From positions 1-6,430 of the forward strand of contig JAHAYB010000446.1 in the NCBI GenBank assembly GCA_018384835.1: DNA of 6,430 bases, read 5' to 3'. Positions 5,967 through 6,430 of the stretch are shown piece after piece. A model generated the notes under the pieces. The model did no database searches. It saw only the letters and a program-made list of their open reading frames with translations, and was not told where the DNA came from. This DNA is from Comamonas sp. Its GTDB lineage: Bacteria; Pseudomonadota; Gammaproteobacteria; Burkholderiales; Burkholderiaceae_C. Made by a program: the position numbers and the translations under genes. Position 1 is the first letter of the stretch. Each line of letters opens with the position of its first letter.

Positions 5967-6430
5967 TAACAGCGGGATTTGGCCGCCATCCCCTCATCAA
6001 TACAAGCCTGATAGGCATGGACGGTGGCGGCATAGCCCAGCTCCAGCGCATCAGCGATAAAGGCGTGGCCAATAGAGACTTCCTGCAAACCGGGCACACG
6101 CGCCACAAAGGCGGCCAGGTTGTCGCGGTTCAGGTCGTGCCCAGCGTTGATGCCTAGCCCGGCATCCAGCGCGGCCTGGGCGCTTTGGGCGTAGCGGGTA
6201 AGCTGGGCTTCTTGCTCGGGTGTGCCCCAGGCGGCGGCGTAGGGTTCGGTGTAAAGCTCTACGCGGTCTGCGCCTACGGCTTGGGCGGCGGCCATTTGCG
6301 CGGGCAGTGGGTCCATGAATAGGCTGACGCGCACGCCCAGCTTGTGGCATTGGGCAATCAGTGGGCGCAGGCGCTCGGCATCTTGGGGGAAAGTCCAGCC
6401 GTGGTCGCTGGTGAATTGGTCTTCACTATC
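5966..6430 (-). CDS. pdxJ: Pyridoxine 5'-phosphate synthase, C-terminal 154 residues; 5' end outside window
   Basis: PdxJ is the cytoplasmic enzyme that condenses 3-amino-2-oxopropyl phosphate with 1-deoxy-D-xylulose 5-phosphate to make pyridoxine 5'-phosphate (vitamin B6 pathway). The frame is open from the window edge at 6430 to the TAA at 5968-5966. The GTG at 6334 is an internal Val, because upstream codons continue family-like sequence (FTSDHGWTF, then ERLRPLIAQC). Barrel landmarks are seen in order: VRVSLFMDP, GADRVELYTEPYA (with a conserved Glu), GINAGHDLNRDN (Asn-Ala-Gly-His loop) and VSIGHAFIADAL (His of the phosphate-binding end). About the last 60% of a normal 240-260 residue protein is present. 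The conserved N-terminal residues are outside. fbpA follows on the same strand after 92 bases but has its own likely promoter. Confidence 0.95.
   Translation of the reverse strand, partial: DSEDQFTSDHGWTFPQDAERLRPLIAQCHKLGVRVSLFMDPLPAQMAAAQAVGADRVELYTEPYAAAWGTPEQEAQLTRYAQSAQAALDAGLGINAGHDLNRDNLAAFVARVPGLQEVSIGHAFIADALELGYAATVHAYQACIDEGMAAKSRC

Noticed and set aside
5966..6334. A short independent gene starting with GTG at 6334
   Set aside because: The frame continues open to the window edge with PdxJ-like sequence upstream of this codon, so the GTG is an internal Val.

Overview
The window looks like chromosomal DNA from a Gram-negative proteobacterium. A betaproteobacterium is my best guess, from the style of the four-helix-bundle chemoreceptor sensor and the ferric-iron ABC transporter with pdxJ next to it; this is inference and the genus is not determined. 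It has two halves that differ in base composition and meet at a convergent gene junction near base 2100. By eye from sampled lines, the left half is about 40% G+C and the right half about 60%.

Left half (1-2095, + strand): the 3' end of an HD-GYP-type gene (probable cyclic-di-GMP phosphodiesterase, cut by the window edge). After 31 bases comes a 551-residue membrane receptor with the order PAS-like domain, TM helix, periplasmic four-helix bundle, TM helix, HAMP, short coiled coil. The receptor resembles a methyl-accepting chemotaxis protein (MCP), but the conserved kinase-control hairpin tip cannot be found. The two genes look co-transcribed and together suggest a sensory or second-messenger module. 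The receptor gene also holds a 12-base tandem repeat running into a seven-C tract.

Right half (2110-6430, - strand, read right to left): the C-terminal 154 residues of PdxJ (vitamin B6 synthesis). A 92-base AT-rich gap follows, with a likely promoter overlapped by a weak Fur-like palindrome. Then comes a complete ferric-iron ABC importer in the order periplasmic binding protein (fbpA), fused two-domain permease (fbpB), ATPase (fbpC). fbpB starts at a TTG that overlaps the fbpA stop codon. FbpA would capture Fe3+ in the periplasm, FbpB would form the inner-membrane channel, and FbpC would power import.

The receptor gene and fbpC converge with only 14 bases between stop codons. This junction carries short tandem repeats and two adjacent inverted repeats, all overlapping the gene ends. 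No rRNA, tRNA, IS element, CRISPR array or attachment site was recognised. No gene-free stretch reaches 300 bases; the longest is the 92-base pdxJ-fbpA gap. I did not see an obviously new multi-gene system. The strongest candidate for something unusual is the tipless receptor paired with the HD-GYP gene.
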